This document shows positions 46,464-56,830 of a stretch of 64,000 nt of DNA, piece by piece. Positions within the stretch are counted from its first letter, which is position 1; the number at the start of each line of letters is the position of its first letter. Below the pieces are notes generated by a model. That model saw nothing but the letters and a program-made list of their open reading frames with translations. It ran no database searches and was not told where the DNA came from. Both the position numbers and the translations under genes were made by a program. The stretch is from assembly GCF_005473905.2 (NCBI RefSeq), contig NZ_CP061336.1, forward strand, positions 1,728,501-1,792,500, read 5' to 3'. This DNA is from Ruminiclostridium herbifermentans (lineage in GTDB: Bacteria > Bacillota > Clostridia > Acetivibrionales > DSM-1351).

Positions 46464-47258
46464 CTCCTTAGAGTACTAATATTAATTTATTATATCAGAT
46501 ATATAAAAATTTTTATATGCTTAAATGAGCATTAGATAATAAACTAACTAGCAGGGACAGATGAATTAATGTTACAACAATAAAAATATAAAATAAATAA
46601 ACCAGATATAGCAAAAAACAAAAGTTACCGCTTAAATAAAATAGAAGAGTTCACGTATGGAATGTAAATAATTTAAAAAGTACTATTTTTTGATTAATAA
46701 ATAGTCATAAGGAGAAAAGCCTAAGGTTGACCTCTCACCATAGATATCCCACTTTTTTATAAATACTTCCAATGTATTGTTAAAATCTTTGAATGTCATA
46801 TTTGAATTAATGCTATGCTCCTCTTCGCTTAATCATTAAAGATAAGAAAGCATCATAATAGCTTGAAGAACTGGAGTAGTTATTATCTAGTATGAGTATA
46901 CACACAACAATGGAAATGGCATATATTATACAAGGCTAACTATGTTGGATGTTACACTACTTAAATTCTTCTCATGTTTCTCATGCTTTTCTCCTTAATA
47001 ATATGATTTATTACTTGAGTAACACATTAATATAGTTACATAAATTAAATAAAATGAAAATAAAAAACAAAAAATCAATAAAATAGAATTATGTGTTAAT
47101 TTAATATATATCAAGAGAAAAATAAAAAGTTTAAGATTCTCTGTAATTGTTTATATAAATATAATTTATAAATTATTTACACAAACATTAAGATTTTCTT
47201 AAACTTTTTATTTTATGCTTCAGACTTCAAAGCTTTTAAGCAATATTACAAGTAAATA
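46464..47258. other. Long AT-rich gap without an intact gene
   Basis: 795 nt between the SLH fragment and the spore-protein gene. Apart from the possible transposase remnant at 46683-46835, nothing coding is visible. The segment 46990-47215 is extremely AT-rich with several stretches of T and A. Confidence 0.5.
46683..46835 (-). pseudogene. Possible C-terminal remnant of an integrase-core transposase
   Basis: The minus strand reads a short frame ending at 46683, with MTFKDFNNTLEVFIKKW followed by IYGERSTLGFSPYDYLL. The order of a helix, W, then ER...LGF.PYDYL resembles the end of DDE integrase-core transposases (ERPHxxLGYxTPxEYL). Stops lie directly upstream. Too short for a firm call. Confidence 0.35.
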
Positions 47259-47486
47259 CTATTGCTGTGTTATGTTTTGTTCATACATTTCAATCATTTT
47301 TTTTACCATCTGTCCACCTATAGGACCGCCCTCAGACCCGTTTTGTCTTGCAGTTAAGTCACCCTTGTAGTGATCGTTATTTTCTTTGCAGTACTGAAGT
47401 CTTCCAATTTCAGCTGCACATTCAAGCTTGAATTTTGTTAAGGCATCTCTACTTTCTGGAACTAATGGTTTTTTTGGATTTGACAT
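47259..47486 (-). CDS. Alpha/beta-type small acid-soluble spore protein
   Basis: 75-aa DNA-protecting protein of the spore core. It shows the family layout: LVPESRDALTKFKLECAAEIGR (first helix with the germination-protease-type Glu region), then LTARQNGSEGGPIGGQMVKKMIEMYEQ (second helix, with TARxNGxxGG). The middle linker is longer than in Bacillus SspA-like proteins. The start is the ATG at 47486, with aaaaggag at good spacing; six more codons upstream are open but lie over the binding site. Expected to be made in the forespore; I did not find a convincing sigma-G promoter by eye. Confidence 0.88.
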   Translation of the reverse strand: MSNPKKPLVPESRDALTKFKLECAAEIGRLQYCKENNDHYKGDLTARQNGSEGGPIGGQMVKKMIEMYEQNITQQ

Positions 47487-47831
47487 AATTTTTCTCCTTT
47501 TCAAGATAGAATTATTTAACTTTTTAATGATTTTTGTAAAGTTGAATGATTTATAACAACATTAATTGTCTTTGATACTATTGTTGTCAAAAAAATAAAT
47601 TTCTTACCAAGAAAATATTATTAGAATTGGTTTTAATAAGAAAATATACTTTAAATTCAACAAAATTTGAATACTCATAGACAGAGTTTATTTAAATAAG
47701 ATTGTTTAAATAGTAAGAAAATAAGTAAAAGTCCATAAAAAAACAGTAATTTAGCTTTTAAATAATGAAATCGAATGATATACTATTAAAGGTAAAATTT
47801 ATAAATTGAATAGTGCAAATAGGAGGCAGTT

Positions 47832-49184
47832 ATGAATAAAATAACATTTGACAGCTCTAAAGCATCATGCTTTTTGAGTGATTATGAGATTGATTATTTA
47901 GAGGGACAGGTTAAGCTTGCACATGATATGCTGCACAATAAAACCGGTGCCGGAAATGATTATGTAGGCTGGGTTGACCTGCCAGTAAATTATGATAAAG
48001 AAGAATTTGCTAGAATTAAGAAGGCTGCTGAAAAAATAAAGGCAGATTCAGATGTATTGGTTGTAATTGGTATTGGAGGCTCATACTTAGGAGCTAGGGC
48101 AGCAATTGAAATACTTTCACATTCATTCTATAATATGCTTCCAAAGGACAAGCGTAAAACTCCTGAAATTTATTTTGTAGGAAACAATATTAGTTCAACA
48201 TATGTGGCAGATTTATTAGAGTTAATAGAAGGAAAAGAAATTTCTGTTAATGTAATATCAAAATCAGGAACTACTACTGAGCCTGCTGTTGCATTTAGAA
48301 TTTTCAAGGAGTACATGGAAAATAAATATGGCAAACAGGAAGCTCAAAAGAGAATATATGCAACTACTGATAAAGCTAGAGGAGCATTGAAAAAGCTGGC
48401 AGATGAAGAAGGCTATGAGACTTTTGTGATACCTGATGATGTTGGTGGCAGATTCTCTGTTTTAACTGCTGTTGGTTTATTGCCAATTGCTGTTTCTGGT
48501 GCAGACATCGACAAAATTATGCAGGGTGCTTTAGATGCATATAATTTATACAAGGACAGCGATTTTAAAAATAATGACTGCTACAGATATGCTGCAGCAA
48601 GAAATGCATTATACAATAAGAATAAAACAATAGAAATAATGGTAAATTATGAGCCATCCCTTCACTTTTTTACTGAATGGTGGAAGCAGCTTTTTGGTGA
48701 GAGCGAAGGTAAGGATCAGAAGGGAATATTCCCAGCTGGCGTAGATTTTACAACAGATTTACATTCAATGGGTCAATATGTACAGGATGGACTTAGAAAT
48801 ATATTTGAGACTGTCATAAATGTTGAAAAGGCAAGAAAGAGCATTATAATAAAAGAAGACAAAGATAATGTTGATGGTCTTAATTTCTTAGCAGGAAAAG
48901 AGATGGATTTTGTTAATAAGAAAGCCTTTGAGGGTACGCTTCTTGCACATACTGATGGCGGAGTACCCAATTTAATAGTTAATGTGCCCGAATTAAACGA
49001 GTACTACTTCGGAAGCATGGTATATTTCTTTGAAAAGGCATGTGGTATAAGTGGATACTTGCTAGCGGTAAATCCATTTAATCAGCCAGGTGTAGAGGCT
49101 TATAAGAAAAACATGTTTGCATTGCTTGGAAAGCCTGGATATGAAGAACAGAAAGCAGAATTAGAAGCTAGGTTGGCAAAGTAA
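47832..49184 (+). CDS. pgi: Glucose-6-phosphate isomerase
   Basis: 450-aa phosphoglucose isomerase interconverting glucose 6-phosphate and fructose 6-phosphate in glycolysis. The family marks are [14 protein letters not shown] (~79-92), [29 protein letters not shown] and [14 protein letters not shown] at 47832 after taggaggca. It stands alone with its own terminator. In a cellobiose phosphorylase user it would take glucose 6-phosphate from both halves of the disaccharide into glycolysis. Confidence 0.97.
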   Translation: MNKITFDSSKASCFLSDYEIDYLEGQVKLAHDMLHNKTGAGNDYVGWVDLPVNYDKEEFARIKKAAEKIKADSDVLVVIGIGGSYLGARAAIEILSHSFYNMLPKDKRKTPEIYFVGNNISSTYVADLLELIEGKEISVNVISKSGTTTEPAVAFRIFKEYMENKYGKQEAQKRIYATTDKARGALKKLADEEGYETFVIPDDVGGRFSVLTAVGLLPIAVSGADIDKIMQGALDAYNLYKDSDFKNNDCYRYAAARNALYNKNKTIEIMVNYEPSLHFFTEWWKQLFGESEGKDQKGIFPAGVDFTTDLHSMGQYVQDGLRNIFETVINVEKARKSIIIKEDKDNVDGLNFLAGKEMDFVNKKAFEGTLLAHTDGGVPNLIVNVPELNEYYFGSMVYFFEKACGISGYLLAVNPFNQPGVEAYKKNMFALLGKPGYEEQKAELEARLAK

Positions 49185-49258
49185 GAATAAAAACTTTTCC
49201 ACAACTACAATTTATTTAGTTGAAAAATATTAGTGGATAATATAGTATAAATAAAATT

Positions 49259-49311
49259 AAAGAAACTGTCTTAAAACAATGTTTTTGAATTGTTAATTGG
49301 GCAGTTTCTTT
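49259..49311 (+). terminator. Terminator of pgi
   Basis: AAAGAAACTG (49259-49268) pairs with CAGTTTCTTT (49302-49311), loop 33 nt with an inner partial stem. It lies 75 nt after the pgi stop. The rest of the gap to 49644 has two near-identical 19-nt segments (catatt-cttttt type, near 49362 and 49427) but no gene. Confidence 0.65.
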
Positions 49312-49644
49312 AATATAGTTTACTTTTATTTTAAAAATTGAAGTTTTATAGTGAAACCTAACATCATATTCTTTTTAGTTGTGCGTGTTAATAATGCTTA
49401 GGGCGAAGGACAGGTAAAAAACTAACCTCATATTCTTTTAAGCCCAAATCGACAGGTTTATTTATGGGAATAATTGAAATTATTACCATTATAATATACA
49501 ATTTTCATAAGGGAAGCTGGAGGGCTTATAAAAAGTATATTTCCTTTTTTATTAAAGCATTTTTATTAATAAACTTCGTTTCCTGGTTAAAATTGAAGTG
49601 TTCTTGGATAAAGAGGTAAATAAAAGATACCAAGGAGTAGAAAA

Positions 49645-50232
49645 ATGATCAAAAATATTAAAATAAAATTATCAGATATTTCAAATAAAAGGGATTCTAT
49701 TTCAAAGTTTACTCTATCGTATTCAGCAAAAAACATGAGTAACTCACAAATAAGTTACGAAATTGTATCTTCATTAAAGGCAGAGAATGATATAATTATT
49801 GAGATAAACTGTTCTTTTTTAAAATTAAGTGAGAAGGAAAGTAAATTGCTTTTATCAAGACTTACAAACGAATTAGATAACTTTGGAGTTTTGTACAAAA
49901 AAAGAAAAGTATTAGTACACACTAGACGCACAATGCTGTCTATTTCTCTAAAGACTGAAGTAATTGAAGGATTTGAGTTGTTTGCTGTTATACCTGATGA
50001 GGTTTGGAAAAATGAAATATTTAGAAGTATTATTCCTAATATGGGTGTTAGATATTATTTACCAACATCAATAAAAGATGTCAATTTAGATGAATTTATT
50101 GACTTAGAAGAAGACGAAAGAATTTCCCAATGTAATTTGGTAATTTTTGATTATATATTATCAGGCAGTATGGGAATAAATACTTGTAAGATGAAAAAAG
50201 AAGATATTCAAGCATTATTGAATAGAATTTAA
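49645..50232 (+). CDS. Hypothetical protein
   Basis: 195-aa soluble protein I do not recognise. It is lysine- and serine-rich, without signal peptide or membrane helix, with alternating strands and helices (e.g. NDIIIEINCSFLKLSEKESKLLLSRL and KVLVHTRRTMLSISL). The ATG at 49645 has aaggag at good spacing (caaggagtagaaaa), which supports a real gene. It is 80 nt upstream of folC in the same direction, without a terminator between, so the two may be co-transcribed. No function is proposed. Confidence 0.6.
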   Translation: MIKNIKIKLSDISNKRDSISKFTLSYSAKNMSNSQISYEIVSSLKAENDIIIEINCSFLKLSEKESKLLLSRLTNELDNFGVLYKKRKVLVHTRRTMLSISLKTEVIEGFELFAVIPDEVWKNEIFRSIIPNMGVRYYLPTSIKDVNLDEFIDLEEDERISQCNLVIFDYILSGSMGINTCKMKKEDIQALLNRI

Positions 50233-50312
50233 ATACTAATTTCAATTGACTCCATTGATAAAAACTGATATTGTTTTCTTGCATAATACATATTTGGAGG
50301 TAACAATTTACC

Positions 50313-51587
50313 GTGAACTATGAAGAAGCTATGGAGTACATACATGGTACCCTTAAATTTGGAAGTAAACTAGGTTTGGAGAGAATTGACAAACTAATGG
50401 AATTTATGGGGAATCCCCAAAAAAAATTAAGATTTGTTCATGTAGCAGGTACAAATGGAAAAGGGTCTACCACTTCATTTATAAGTAATATATTGATTAG
50501 CGCCGGATATAAAACAGGAGTATTTACTTCACCATATATACAGAGATTTACAGAAAGAATCAAAATAAATAATACTGAAATAGAACAACGGGAATTAACA
50601 GAAATAATTAATTATGTAAAGTCTAAAATTGACATAATGATTGAAGAAGGATTTGAGAACCCTACAGAATTTGAAATTATTACCGCTGTAGCATTTGAGT
50701 ATTTCTATAGGAATAACTGCGATATAGTAGTTTTGGAGGTAGGCCTTGGTGGAAGATATGACTCAACAAATGTCATTGAACCGCCAGAGGTATGTGTTAT
50801 TACTACTATTAGCTTAGATCACACAGACAGGCTTGGAAATACTATTGCTGAAATTGCTTATCAGAAGGCCGGAATAATTAAGCCAAATTGTGATACTGTT
50901 ATATATCCTCAAAAGCCAGAAGCTGAAAAAGTATTTGAGAAAGTGTGCGAAAGTCAGAATGCTGTATTACACAAAACTTGCTTAGAATCAGTGAAGTTAG
51001 TTGAGCATAGCCTAGAGGGGCAATTATTTAATTATAAAAACTATAAAAGTTTGAACATTAGGCTTTTAGGGGATCATCAAATTTTTAATGCTGCATTAGC
51101 CATTGATGCATGTGAAATTTTAATTAATAAAGGTTTTAATATTGATTATAATAATATTAAGGACGGTTTATCAAAAACAACATGGCCTGGAAGACTTGAA
51201 ATAATTAATAAAAAACCTTTGATTTTAATTGATGGTGCACATAATTTTGAAGGCGGGCAGGCTTTGGATGCGGCACTTGACAAGTACTTTGCGGATAAAA
51301 ACAAAATATTTATTGTGGGCTTCCTTAGAGACAAGGATTATCGAAAGACTATGGACTTGCTGGCTAAAAAAGCAAAGCTAATCATAACAGTAACTCCAAA
51401 CAATGAACGGGCATTACCTTCTAGCGAGCTTGCTGCGGTTTTAAAGGAATATTCAGGTAATGTTAAGGATGGAATTACTTTAGAGAAGAGCTTAGAGTTA
51501 GCATATAATAACATTGATGAGCATAGTATAATTTGTGTTTTTGGATCGTTATATATGATTGGAGAAATAAGAAAATTATATATATGA
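50313..51587 (+). CDS. folC: Folylpolyglutamate synthase / dihydrofolate synthase
   Basis: 424-aa Mur-ligase-family enzyme that adds glutamate to folates (and in many bacteria also forms dihydrofolate from dihydropteroate). ATP loop GTNGKGST at 46-53, the EVGLGGRYDSTNVI segment, SLDHTDRLG, and the C-terminal GRLEIINKKPLILIDGAHN are diagnostic. GTG start at 50313 after tttggaggtaac. Length is normal for the family. Confidence 0.95.
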   Translation: MNYEEAMEYIHGTLKFGSKLGLERIDKLMEFMGNPQKKLRFVHVAGTNGKGSTTSFISNILISAGYKTGVFTSPYIQRFTERIKINNTEIEQRELTEIINYVKSKIDIMIEEGFENPTEFEIITAVAFEYFYRNNCDIVVLEVGLGGRYDSTNVIEPPEVCVITTISLDHTDRLGNTIAEIAYQKAGIIKPNCDTVIYPQKPEAEKVFEKVCESQNAVLHKTCLESVKLVEHSLEGQLFNYKNYKSLNIRLLGDHQIFNAALAIDACEILINKGFNIDYNNIKDGLSKTTWPGRLEIINKKPLILIDGAHNFEGGQALDAALDKYFADKNKIFIVGFLRDKDYRKTMDLLAKKAKLIITVTPNNERALPSSELAAVLKEYSGNVKDGITLEKSLELAYNNIDEHSIICVFGSLYMIGEIRKLYI

Positions 51588-51645
51588 TCAATGCTTTATA
51601 TGTGAAGTTTTACCGGGTATTTTAGATAAACTAGATTGATAACAA

Positions 51646-51680
51646 TATATGCTTCCAAATTAATGCAATGGGAGCATATA
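51646..51680. terminator. Stem-loop after folC
   Basis: TATATGCTTCC (51646-51656) pairs with GGGAGCATATA (51670-51680), 11 bp with one G-U. There is no T-run on the plus strand, so termination is uncertain. The rest of 51588-51827 shows no gene. Confidence 0.45.
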
Positions 51681-51827
51681 AACATTGGTATACTTCTGGG
51701 AACAAAGGATTATAGTTAATTTATCTTTTTATTTTACGTAAAGGATAAATAATATTATTACTAGATGTATTTTCCGATGTAAAGTTAAATTTCATTTTAA
51801 TTGATTTGCTTGAGGTGGGAATAAGAA

Positions 51828-51905
51828 ATGGTTATCCAGTGTTGCGACTGCCCTAATACGATAATATGGCTGTTTGAAGGAATATGGGCAATAGACATGG
51901 GATAA
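51828..51905 (+). CDS. Candidate small protein or leader peptide (25 aa, Cys-rich start)
   Basis: ATG at 51828 with a good ribosome binding site (gaggtggg, 8 nt away) opens a 25-codon frame with three Cys near its start (MVIQCCDCPN) and a hydrophobic, Trp-containing rest, ending at TAA 51905. It lies 32 nt before the TPR gene start and in the same direction, so it could be a leader peptide or a real small protein. No homologue is recalled. Confidence 0.45.
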   Translation: MVIQCCDCPNTIIWLFEGIWAIDMG

Positions 51906-51937
51906 AAGTATTTATACTTTGAAAGGAGCTAATGTTC

Positions 51938-53065
51938 ATGGATCTAAAACAAGAGATAAAAAGCTTCGGACCTATCGACATCGAAAAATTTGCCCCAAAT
52001 AGTGGAAAAACTGATAAGGTCATAAATTCTGTAGAACTGTATAATAAAGCAATTGAGTATCTAAAATCAGGTAATGAAGATATTGCGATGATTGAACTTA
52101 AAAAAGTTGTATCTATTAATCCAGTTTTCTACGAGGCAATAAATCTATTGGGTTTATGTTATGCATGTACAAATCAATTGGATAAAGCAGAAGAACTTTT
52201 TAGAAGTATTGTGGAGAAAGAGAACAATGCTATAAAAGCAGCAGATTATCTTAATTTTATTAGTATATCAGAAAATGCTTCTAACAAGAAAATAGTCAAA
52301 TCAAAAAATAAGTTAGCTAATAATACATTAAAAAAGCAAGTGAAAGAACCCGTACAAAAAAACAGCTATATTTCAAACGATGTACTTGCTGAGAACATCG
52401 TATTAGAAAAAATAGGTTCACAGTTAAAAAAACCATTTACTGCAGTAATTTTTAGTGTATTTAGTTTAATTTGCCTTATAGCTGCAATAATTCTTTTTAT
52501 TGGAACGGCAAAGGAGACGAGAGATGTTGATGCCGCTGAGCAAAACGCTGCAGGGCAACAGCAGCAGGTTATGGCTGAAAATAATTCAGTTGCAGAATTG
52601 GATAGATTAAAAGAACAGCTTGAAGCTGCAAACACAAAGCTAAGGCGATATGAGATATCAACTCAAATTTCTCAAATATCAGCTCTATATAATCAAAAAA
52701 AATATATTGAAGCTGCAGACAATTTAATGTCTCTTAATGTTGATGAATTTTCGGAAGATTTAAAAGAAAAATATAGTTCAATAAAAGACAAGGTACTTTT
52801 AGGTGCTGCTAATCAATTGGTTACAGATGGGAATACGCTTTATAAAAATAAAAAGTATGCTGAAGCAGTTAAAAAGCTTGAAAAGCTATTTGTTCTAGGC
52901 GATAATTGGGACTTTGCTGATAAAGCGCTATATATTTTAGGAAAAAGCTACGTTGAAGTTAACGATTTACAAAAGGCTGCTGTAACATATGAGAAGCTCA
53001 TAAAGGAATATCCTAATTCATCCTATATAAAGTATGCTAAAGAAAGACTTAAAGCAATACAATAG
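51938..53065 (+). CDS. Membrane-anchored TPR protein
   Basis: 375-aa protein. An N-terminal TPR pair (~25-105, SVELYNKAIEYLKSG...AINLLGLCYACTNQLDKAEELF) is followed by a basic linker, one membrane helix (~167-190, FTAVIFSVFSLICLIAAIILF), a glutamine/alanine-rich stretch with coiled coil (~200-235) and a C-terminal TPR array (~290-372, NTLYKNKKYAEAVKKLEKLF). The cytoplasmic TPRs and outer TPRs sit on opposite sides of the membrane if the single helix is real. ATG at 51938 gives better spacing to aaggag than the ATG at 51932. A scaffold role is inferred; partners are unknown. Confidence 0.82.
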   Translation: MDLKQEIKSFGPIDIEKFAPNSGKTDKVINSVELYNKAIEYLKSGNEDIAMIELKKVVSINPVFYEAINLLGLCYACTNQLDKAEELFRSIVEKENNAIKAADYLNFISISENASNKKIVKSKNKLANNTLKKQVKEPVQKNSYISNDVLAENIVLEKIGSQLKKPFTAVIFSVFSLICLIAAIILFIGTAKETRDVDAAEQNAAGQQQQVMAENNSVAELDRLKEQLEAANTKLRRYEISTQISQISALYNQKKYIEAADNLMSLNVDEFSEDLKEKYSSIKDKVLLGAANQLVTDGNTLYKNKKYAEAVKKLEKLFVLGDNWDFADKALYILGKSYVEVNDLQKAAVTYEKLIKEYPNSSYIKYAKERLKAIQ

Positions 53066-53106
53066 GCTGAATTGAACTTTGCAGGTAAATACAAAGTACT
53101 GACTTA

Positions 53107-53184
53107 CTGGTACGCCCGTACAAACTTATCTAAATGGAATTACCACCAAGTAACCCATTTATCTAAGTTGTACTCGCGTACCAG
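53107..53184. repeat. Dispersed long palindromic repeat, copy A
   Basis: Arms of about 35 nt, CTGGTACGC...AATTAC and GTAACCC...GCGTACCAG, fold back with a 6-nt loop; shared core blocks are CCGTACAAACTTATCTAAATGG and its partner. It is followed by ATTTTTTT, so here it could act as the terminator of the TPR gene. A second copy lies at 58935. The rest of 53066-53392 shows no gene. Confidence 0.7.
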
Positions 53185-53392
53185 ATTTTTTTGCTTGTCA
53201 AAACAATAATTTTATTTATTGCTAATTTTATGATGCTTTTATTAATCTGCAACATTTTTCTATATAATATAGCCAATAAACAAGTCTTACTTAAAAAATC
53301 AAATACTTAGGATTGTACAATATACTAATTAGCAAATATCAGTAATATATATACATTAGATACATTTCATTATGTTCTGAGGGGATTTGTGA

Positions 53393-54478
53393 ATGAGTGC
53401 TGCCAATCGTGCGTTAAATATCGTATTTAGTGGAGGAGAAGTTAATTCAGTTGCTTTTATTGGTGCATATGAAGAACTTGAAAAGAAGTATAGTATTCTT
53501 GGGAATATTGCAGGTGTATCTACAGGAGCACTTACTGCTGCGCTAATTGGTGCTGGATATTCAGCAAAAGAGTTAATGAAACTGATAAATGAATTTGATT
53601 TTAATAGTTTAAAGCTTAGGGAGGACAAATACTTAGATATATCAATTGCAGATAAAATAAGAAATATGACAGAGAGTAAAAAATTTTTTAACGATAATGA
53701 TATTTTCACATTATTGCATAAGCAAGACTACCCAGAACTTCAGCTTATTGAGAGGGATAACCAAGATTTTAAGGGGACAAGAGGTAATTTTCTGATAAAT
53801 TTAATTGCCTTTAGTATAAAGAATGCTTTTTTAAGTGGTGAACTTTTCGAAGAATGGGTGGCAAATCTACTTGCAAGCAAAGGTATTTATACTTTTAGTG
53901 ATTTTAGAGGGGGAATTGCTGATAAGGTAAATCCACGTGGATACAAGGTAAGAATGACGGCAGTTGATGCAAATATGGGAAAGGTAATTGTTCTTCCAGA
54001 TGATATTGCTATTTATAATATTGAACCAGATAAACTAGAGGTGGCAAGAGCTGTTAGAATGAGTATGTCTATACCATTTATATTTGAGCCTGTTACTCAA
54101 ATGAAAAAAGAAAACAATATCATTAAGCCTCATTATATAATTGATGGGGGGGTTTTAGATAATTTTCCTGTTTGGCTCATTGACAGTACTCAATTAAATA
54201 CTATTATTGGTTTAAAATTGATGGGAAAGTGTGCTAAAGATTTCCTTAAAGATGAAAATTTACTTAAAAAATTGCTCTTTGTATCCCATGATACGGGTGT
54301 ACCTAAAAATTCATATAATATTGATAACATTGCACATATTATTACTGGAAATCAACCTAGTTTGAATTTTAATAAATCTGAAGATGAACTGGAGTTTCTA
54401 TATAATCTGGGCAGAACATCGGTACAAAAGCTTATTTATGGTATGCAAAAGAAAAATCAAGTGTGGAGAGTGTTTTAA
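53393..54478 (+). CDS. Patatin-like phospholipase
   Basis: 361-aa patatin-family serine acyl hydrolase with a Ser-Asp dyad. The oxyanion region SGGEVNSVAFIGAY (13-26), nucleophile GVSTG (Ser43) and DGGVLDNFP (Asp251) are in the right order and spacing. It should hydrolyse phospholipid or other acyl esters in the cytoplasm or at the membrane; no signal peptide. ATG at 53393 after gaggggatt. It stands between the TPR and threonine synthase genes with its own gaps on both sides. Substrate unknown. Confidence 0.87.
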   Translation: MSAANRALNIVFSGGEVNSVAFIGAYEELEKKYSILGNIAGVSTGALTAALIGAGYSAKELMKLINEFDFNSLKLREDKYLDISIADKIRNMTESKKFFNDNDIFTLLHKQDYPELQLIERDNQDFKGTRGNFLINLIAFSIKNAFLSGELFEEWVANLLASKGIYTFSDFRGGIADKVNPRGYKVRMTAVDANMGKVIVLPDDIAIYNIEPDKLEVARAVRMSMSIPFIFEPVTQMKKENNIIKPHYIIDGGVLDNFPVWLIDSTQLNTIIGLKLMGKCAKDFLKDENLLKKLLFVSHDTGVPKNSYNIDNIAHIITGNQPSLNFNKSEDELEFLYNLGRTSVQKLIYGMQKKNQVWRVF

Positions 54479-54636
54479 ATAAAGCTATATTAGCTTCAAA
54501 TTGCTTATATTGAGATTGCATTTTTTTTGGATTTATTATATCATTTAGTCTAATAGGATTTGATAATATTTGTTATTTATAGATTGTAAATTGATCCTAA
54601 TATCCAAATAGGGTGTTTATTTTGTGGGAGGTAAAA

Positions 54637-56142
54637 ATGTTATATAGAAGTACCAGAGGAAATTGTGCAAGCGTCAGTTCAGCAGAAGCTATAAAGAAAG
54701 GACTTGCTGAAGACGGAGGGCTATTTGTACCCGAAAATATAATTCACTTTAGTAATGAGCAAATCTTGAAAATGAGTGAACAAAGTTACCAAGAAAGAGC
54801 TTTAAATATATTAGAAGGATATTTAGATGATTATACCTTAAGTGAATTAAAGGATTGTGTCAGTCAGGCGTATACTGCTAAAAAATTTGAATCAGATAGC
54901 ATAGCACCAATACACAAATTATATGAATCAGTAAATATACTAGAACTGTGGCATGGACCTACAAGTGCATTTAAAGATATGGCACTTCAAATTCTCCCAC
55001 ATTTTCTTGTAAAAGCATTAAAGAAGACAGGTGAAAACAAAGAAATTGTTATACTTGTTGCTACTTCAGGAGATACAGGAAAAGCAGCTCTTGAAGGGTT
55101 TAAAGATGTTGAAGGCACAAAGATTATTGTATTTTTCCCAAATCAGGGTGTTAGTGAAATTCAAAGAATGCAAATGGTAACTCAAGAGGGAAATAATACT
55201 TTTTCAGTCGCTGTAAACGGTAATTTTGATGATGCACAGAATGGTGTAAAGCGCATATTTAATGATAAAGATGTTATGGCTTTGATGGAGGAAAATGGAT
55301 ATAAATTTTCTTCTGCAAACTCCATAAACTGGGGAAGATTGGTGCCTCAGATAGTTTATTATTTTTCTGCATACGCAGATATGCTTAAGAATAAGGAAAT
55401 TGAGATTGGCGACAAAATTAACTTCGTAGTACCAACAGGTAATTTTGGTAATATTCTAGCTGCATATTACGCAAAGGAAATGGGTTTACCAATAAATAAG
55501 TTAATATGTGCGTCAAATGATAATAATGTTTTAACAGATTTTATTAATACTGGTATATACAATAAAAACAGAGAGTTCAAGAAGACTCTTTCACCGTCTA
55601 TGGATATCTTGATTTCTAGTAATCTTGAAAGACTTTTATACCTAATTACTGAAGGTAATTCAGAGATGGTATGTGAATGGATGAGCAAGCTAAATACTGA
55701 AGGCTCATATGAGGTAGACCAAGAGACAAAAAAGAAAATTCAAAATATATTTTGGGCAGACTATTCAAATGATAGTGATACTCTTAAAACAATTGAGAGT
55801 GTGTATTTAGAAACTGGATATGTGTTGGATACTCATACTGCTGTTGCGGTTGATGTATATGACAAATATGTAATTTCAACAAGTGATATTACAAAGACTG
55901 TAATAGTTTCAACAGCTAGCCCATACAAATTTAATGAGAGTGTTGTTAAAGCTATTTTAGGGGAGGACGCCATTGCTGGTAAGTCCGAATTTGAACTTTT
56001 ATCAGTGCTTAATGAAAAGTCTGGACTGAAGATTCCTGAACCGCTTAGAGAACTTAAAGACAAACCAGTTCTTCATAAGGAGACATGTGAGCCTGCAAAA
56101 ATGATAGATAAAGTAAAAGAAACTCTTAAAATAGAAGCATAA
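54637..56142 (+). CDS. thrC: Threonine synthase
   Basis: 501-aa PLP enzyme converting O-phosphohomoserine to threonine. The PLP lysine is Lys113 in TSAFKDMA; the phosphate-binding loop ATSGDTGKAALEG and VPTGNFGNILAAYYAKEMG are clear. Its length places it with the longer, yeast/E. coli-like type. ATG at 54637 (MLYRSTRG) is chosen: tgtgggaggt precedes it, while an in-frame ATG at 54613 has none. Homoserine dehydrogenase follows 0.9 kb downstream. Confidence 0.95.
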   Translation: MLYRSTRGNCASVSSAEAIKKGLAEDGGLFVPENIIHFSNEQILKMSEQSYQERALNILEGYLDDYTLSELKDCVSQAYTAKKFESDSIAPIHKLYESVNILELWHGPTSAFKDMALQILPHFLVKALKKTGENKEIVILVATSGDTGKAALEGFKDVEGTKIIVFFPNQGVSEIQRMQMVTQEGNNTFSVAVNGNFDDAQNGVKRIFNDKDVMALMEENGYKFSSANSINWGRLVPQIVYYFSAYADMLKNKEIEIGDKINFVVPTGNFGNILAAYYAKEMGLPINKLICASNDNNVLTDFINTGIYNKNREFKKTLSPSMDILISSNLERLLYLITEGNSEMVCEWMSKLNTEGSYEVDQETKKKIQNIFWADYSNDSDTLKTIESVYLETGYVLDTHTAVAVDVYDKYVISTSDITKTVIVSTASPYKFNESVVKAILGEDAIAGKSEFELLSVLNEKSGLKIPEPLRELKDKPVLHKETCEPAKMIDKVKETLKIEA

Positions 56143-56346
56143 GATATTGTCTTCTGTATATTGTAATAGCAAGATTTCTGTGGTTTTTGCTTTGCAAATA
56201 ATATTTAAAATTATAGCGTAAAGGTAAAAGATATATTAATCGGATAATTTGATTAATATATCTTTTTTGGTTGCAAAGAAAATTAAAATGTGCTAATATA
56301 TCACCAAGGGAATACAATTGTACGTATGACACGGACAGGAGGGCGT

Positions 56347-56787
56347 ATGAAACAGGAATCAGTTTTTTTTCTAGTTGATTCGTATATCTTACCTGAAGTA
56401 TTTTCTAAGGTTATAGAGGTTAAGAAAATATTAAGTACTGGCAAGATAAAAACTGTCAACGATGCTGTTAAAGAGGTCGGAATTAGCAGGAGTGCTTATT
56501 ATAAATATAAAGACTATATTTTTCCTTTTTACGAAACTTCAAGAGGAAAGGTCTTAACACTTTTTTTTGTAGTTGAAGACTTTTCAGGAATACTTTCAAG
56601 CATTATAAATAAAATAGCTTCTGCCAAGGCTAATATCTTAACTATTAATCAGAATATTCCCATTAATGGATTAGCTGATGTAACTGTTTCTATTGAAACC
56701 TTTGAAATGAAGGATGATATGCAAAAGTTGATGAGTGAAATTGAAAAAATAGAGGGCGTCAGAAGATGCGAAATATTGGCAAGATAA
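56347..56787 (+). CDS. ACT domain protein (PheB/UPF0735-like)
   Basis: 146-aa protein with an N-terminal helix-turn-helix-like part (TVNDAVKEVGISRSAYYKYKDYIFPF, residues ~38-65) and a C-terminal ACT domain (~70-146, LTLFFVVEDFSGILSSIINKIA), as in Bacillus PheB and UPF0735 proteins. Such proteins bind amino acids and are often placed next to hom, as here. ATG at 56347 after caggagggc; frames to 56290 are open but lack a binding site. A regulatory role in the threonine/aspartate branch is inferred. Confidence 0.88.
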   Translation: MKQESVFFLVDSYILPEVFSKVIEVKKILSTGKIKTVNDAVKEVGISRSAYYKYKDYIFPFYETSRGKVLTLFFVVEDFSGILSSIINKIASAKANILTINQNIPINGLADVTVSIETFEMKDDMQKLMSEIEKIEGVRRCEILAR

Positions 56788-56830
56788 CAGCTTGAAAATT
56801 AAGTTTTTAATAAGAATCTAACATTGTGCA

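Noticed and set aside
51828-51937. Riboswitch before the TPR gene
   Set aside because: No known conserved core was recognised; the sequence is better explained by a short frame.
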